DNA from: Devosia oryzisoli
Lineage (GTDB): Bacteria; Pseudomonadota; Alphaproteobacteria; Rhizobiales; Devosiaceae
Reading direction: 5' to 3'
Assembly: GCF_014837245.1 (NCBI RefSeq)
Contig: NZ_JACYFU010000002.1
Location: forward strand, 62,001 to 126,000
Length of the DNA stretch: 64,000 nt
The notes under the pieces are model-generated. The model saw only the letters and a program-made list of their open reading frames with translations. It ran no database searches and was not told the origin of the DNA. Made by a program: the position numbers and the translations under genes. Position 1 is the first letter of the stretch. The number at the start of each line of letters is the position of its first letter. Below, in pieces: positions 61,877 through 64,000 of this stretch.

Positions 61877-62362
61877 TCAATCGGGCTGCCATCTGGCCGG
61901 TGGCTCACGCTTGAGGGGGGCCATGGAAGTGATGTCCTCACCGCGCCGCATGCAGATGTTCATGCGGAAGGAATTGCCGATGCGCTCGGAGCGCTCGATG
62001 AAGACTTCAGCCACGTCGGGTGGACACAGTTCCTCCACCGTTTCGCGGAACAGCCGTAGCCAGCGCATGAAATGAGCGTCGGACAGTTCCGGGATGGCCA
62101 TGTGCTTGGGCATTGGCCGCCCCTGGTAGCGCCCGGTGCCGAGCAGCATAGAGCTCCAGAAGTCGGCGATCTTGGCCAGGTGCGCGGGCCATTCGGGATC
62201 GGGGATGATGCGATTGAACACTGGGCCAATGACATCATCGCGGCGCGCCCGGGCGTAGAAGGCATCGACGACCCGTCTGATCAGGGCCTCGTCCAGACCT
62301 TCGGGCACATTCCAACCCACCCTGTGAAGTTGCGTGCCGATGGGGCGATCAGGCTGGCTCAT
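61877..62362 (-). CDS. Group III truncated haemoglobin
   Basis: A 161-residue globin of the truncated group III (Ctb-like) type. Marks are IGPVFNRIIPDPEWPAHLAKIADFWSSMLLG with the conserved Phe49 and Trp69, a proximal His, probably His87, in MPKHMAI, and HFMRWLRLF. The C-terminal extension of about 25 residues has IGNSFRMNICMRR. Such globins bind O2 and NO. Its start lies 14 bases inside the regulator gene upstream, so the two are translated from one message. Confidence 0.87.
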   Translation of the reverse strand: MSQPDRPIGTQLHRVGWNVPEGLDEALIRRVVDAFYARARRDDVIGPVFNRIIPDPEWPAHLAKIADFWSSMLLGTGRYQGRPMPKHMAIPELSDAHFMRWLRLFRETVEELCPPDVAEVFIERSERIGNSFRMNICMRRGEDITSMAPLKREPPARWQPD

Positions 62363-63050
62363 GCTGTACGGGCCTTATGGAGTAGGAACAGCGCCGGCCA
62401 CCGCTGACAATGTGTTCGAGGCGCTCGATTTCGGCACCCGGCCCAAGGACCGCCCGGAAGACTTCAAGCTCGGCGCGACAGAACCCCTGGCAGGCCGTGG
62501 CGGCAGCGCAGATCGGACAGTGATTTTCTACCAGAAGCAGCGTGCCGTCGTCCTGCTCGCTCCAATCGGCCATATATCCTTCGCGTGTCCGTAGATCGGC
62601 CAGTGCTGCCACCCGATCCCGCAGGCCGCGCCGCGTTGCCAGTGCTGTCTGATAGGCATGGCTGGTTTCGGCCTCGCGCACCGAAATGACGGCGTCGAGC
62701 GCCGCCTCGCCGAGCTGGCTTCGCATGATGTCGAGGATCTGCACCGTCAAGGCGGCATGGGTGTCAGGGAAGCGGGCCTGCGCCAGCTGCGTCAGGCTCC
62801 AGAGCTGGGTTGGGCGACCGACACCGCCGGGAACGCTGGTCGGTGAAACCAATCCTTCGTCGGCCAGCCGCGCCAGCTGCTGGCGCACGGCCTCGCCGCT
62901 GATCCCCAGCTTCTGTCCCAGCGCGCTCGCTGAAAGGCCCCCGTGCATCTTGAGATGCATGAGGATCCGCTCAGCCGGATTGCGCGGCGACCACGCGCTG
63001 TTATCCAGGCGCCGACTTGACTTGTCCGGGGAATGGGTTTTCAAAGCCAT
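62349..63050 (-). CDS. Winged-helix regulator with cysteine-rich C-terminus (SufR-like family)
   Basis: A 233-residue regulator. The winged helix (25-90) contains LSASALGQKLGISGEAVRQQLARL and GVGRPTQLWSLT. The C-terminal block is ENHCPICAAATACQGFCRAEL then GGRRCSYSI, with Cys178, 181, 187, 191 and 221, as in the SufR-like family where cysteines hold an Fe-S cluster. It is therefore a likely redox, iron or NO sensor. It overlaps the globin gene by 14 bases and is divergent from sodB across a 60-base gap, so both are candidate targets. Confidence 0.82.
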   Translation of the reverse strand: MALKTHSPDKSSRRLDNSAWSPRNPAERILMHLKMHGGLSASALGQKLGISGEAVRQQLARLADEGLVSPTSVPGGVGRPTQLWSLTQLAQARFPDTHAALTVQILDIMRSQLGEAALDAVISVREAETSHAYQTALATRRGLRDRVAALADLRTREGYMADWSEQDDGTLLLVENHCPICAAATACQGFCRAELEVFRAVLGPGAEIERLEHIVSGGRRCSYSIRPVQHEPA

Positions 63051-63110
63051 GACTTGGGAATTACCCGCTATGACGGGTCAACGCAAGCCACTGCAAACCG
63101 GAGCGACGAA

Positions 63111-63713
63111 ATGACCTTCTCCCTGCCCGCCCTGCCCTATTCCGCCAACGCACTTGCCGAACGTGGCATGAGCCAGGAAACGCTGGAACTGCACCACGAC
63201 AAGCATCACCAGGCCTATGTCACCGCCCTCAACGGCTTTGTAGAGAAGAACCCGGAACTGCAGGGCAAGTCGCTCGAAGAAATCATTACCCTGGTCAATG
63301 GCAAGCCGGACATGGCTCCGGTGTTCAACAATGCGGGGCAACACTGGAACCACATCCACTTCTGGCAGGCCCTGTCGCCCAAGGGCGGCGCGCTGCCGGG
63401 CCGGCTGGAAAGCAAGATCGTTGAAGATTTCGGCTCCGTCGATGCCTTCAAGGACGCGTTCAAGACCGCTGCCACCACGCAGTTCGGCTCCGGCTGGGCC
63501 TGGCTGATCCTGGGCTCCGATGGCAAGCTCAAGACCACCAAGACGCCGAACGGCTCCAATCCGCTGGCAACTGGCGAGGGCAAACCCCTGCTCGGCCTCG
63601 ACGTCTGGGAGCACGCCTACTATGTGGACTACCGCAATCGCCGTCCCGATTACGTGACCAACTTCCTCGACAAGCTCGCCAACTACGAGTTCGCCGAAGC
63701 CAATCTGGGCTAA
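63111..63713 (+). CDS. sodB: Superoxide dismutase, Fe type
   Basis: A 200-residue Fe/Mn superoxide dismutase converting superoxide to O2 and H2O2 in the cytoplasm. Metal ligands are His28 (LELHHDKHH), His81 (HWNHIHFW), Asp164 and His168 (LDVWEHAYYVDYRNRR). Gln77 in NNAGQHWNH is placed as in the iron enzymes. ATG 63111 follows GGAGCGACGAA. It ends before a good hairpin terminator. Confidence 0.94.
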   Translation: MTFSLPALPYSANALAERGMSQETLELHHDKHHQAYVTALNGFVEKNPELQGKSLEEIITLVNGKPDMAPVFNNAGQHWNHIHFWQALSPKGGALPGRLESKIVEDFGSVDAFKDAFKTAATTQFGSGWAWLILGSDGKLKTTKTPNGSNPLATGEGKPLLGLDVWEHAYYVDYRNRRPDYVTNFLDKLANYEFAEANLG

Positions 63714-63726
63714 TTGAACTGGCTCG

Positions 63727-63748
63727 CCGGGCGGAGGTGTCCGCCCGG
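63727..63748 (+). terminator. Terminator after sodB
   Basis: CCGGGCGGA pairs perfectly with TCCGCCCGG around GGTG, followed by TTCTGG. It lies 13 bases past the sodB stop. Confidence 0.7.
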
Positions 63749-63790
63749 TTCTGGCCCGCAAATCGACTGCCTCCGCACCACCGATACGCG

Positions 63791-64000
63791 ATGAACCACT
63801 TGATGCCTGATTTCGACATGCCCGAGCGCCTAGCGCTGCGCCCCAGCCACCGACCGCCGGTGGGCGATGCGGAATTCCGCGCGGCGATGTCGGGGCTGGC
63901 GGCCAGCGTTCATGTGGTGACGGCACGGCGCGGGACGGAAAGGGTTGGACGAACCGCGACGTCGGTCATCTCGCTTTCTGCCCAACCGCCGGCCATCCTC
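63791..64000 (+). CDS. Flavin reductase-family protein (N-terminal part, cut by window edge)
   Basis: The first 70 codons lie in the window. FRAAMSGLAASVHVVTARRG followed by RVGRTATSVISLSAQPPAIL is the start of the flavin-reductase-like FMN-binding split-barrel domain, in which TATS contributes to FMN binding. These proteins reduce FMN with NAD(P)H for a partner oxygenase, or act alone. The start is ATG 63791; in-frame ATGs at 63803 and 63818 are alternatives. What it serves lies outside the window. Confidence 0.8.
   Translation, partial: MNHLMPDFDMPERLALRPSHRPPVGDAEFRAAMSGLAASVHVVTARRGTERVGRTATSVISLSAQPPAIL

Overview
The window looks like a chromosomal segment of a high-GC alphaproteobacterium of the Hyphomicrobiales, probably Devosia-like. 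That placement is an inference. It rests on the exo-type exopolysaccharide genes, the dense LacI/DeoR-controlled ABC sugar importers, ugpBAECQ, and a malic enzyme fused to a phosphotransacetylase domain. I see no rRNA, tRNA, CRISPR array, transposase or phage gene.

Layout. 1-1934: treY (cut by the window edge) and treZ, for trehalose synthesis from glucan. 2131-20552: an exopolysaccharide locus related to the succinoglycan (exo) clusters. It has ExoY (priming), ExoA/L/M/O and two unassigned glycosyltransferases, flippase ExoT, polymerase ExoQ, export proteins ExoF and ExoP, pyruvyltransferase ExoV, glycanase ExoK and UDP-glucose synthase ExoN. Genes for succinylation and acetylation (exoH, exoZ) and for exoU, exoW, exoB and exoX are not seen here, so the polymer probably differs from succinoglycan.

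20743-36338: a phosphorus-scavenging block and the most interesting region. Module I is a LacI regulator, a binding protein, two permeases, an ATPase, a GDPD-like phosphodiesterase and an inositol-monophosphatase-like phosphatase. Next comes a Na/Pi cotransporter. Module II is ugpB-A-E-C, ugpQ, a DeoR regulator and a HAD phosphatase. A Pho-box-like sequence lies in front of module I. A TGCAC-N4-GTGCA palindrome occurs in front of both modules, and a GlpR-like ATGTTC/GAACAT element flanks the Na/Pi-ugpB divergent promoter. Together these suggest a joint system for importing phosphodiesters, splitting them and removing the phosphate.

36335-44855: another sugar ABC importer with a LacI regulator, a sugar isomerase/epimerase-like protein, a Gfo/Idh/MocA oxidoreductase and a second LacI regulator with paired CGTAAACGTTTACG-like operators. 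44821-49350: an AcuI-type reductase, an Ldh-type dehydrogenase and maeB.

49525-60942: an arabinoside utilisation locus. It holds an MGH1-like glycosidase interrupted by one in-frame TGA, an ArsR-type regulator fused to a beta-rich domain, a GH51 arabinofuranosidase, a peptide-type (family 5) ABC importer and a GH43-like glycosidase. Repeats of CTGAT-N4-ATCAG lie at its promoters. 61028-64000: an alpha/beta hydrolase, a group III truncated haemoglobin overlapping a cysteine-rich (Fe-S type) regulator, Fe superoxide dismutase, and the start of a flavin reductase. Three of the four substrate-binding protein genes are followed by a strong stem-loop before their permease genes.
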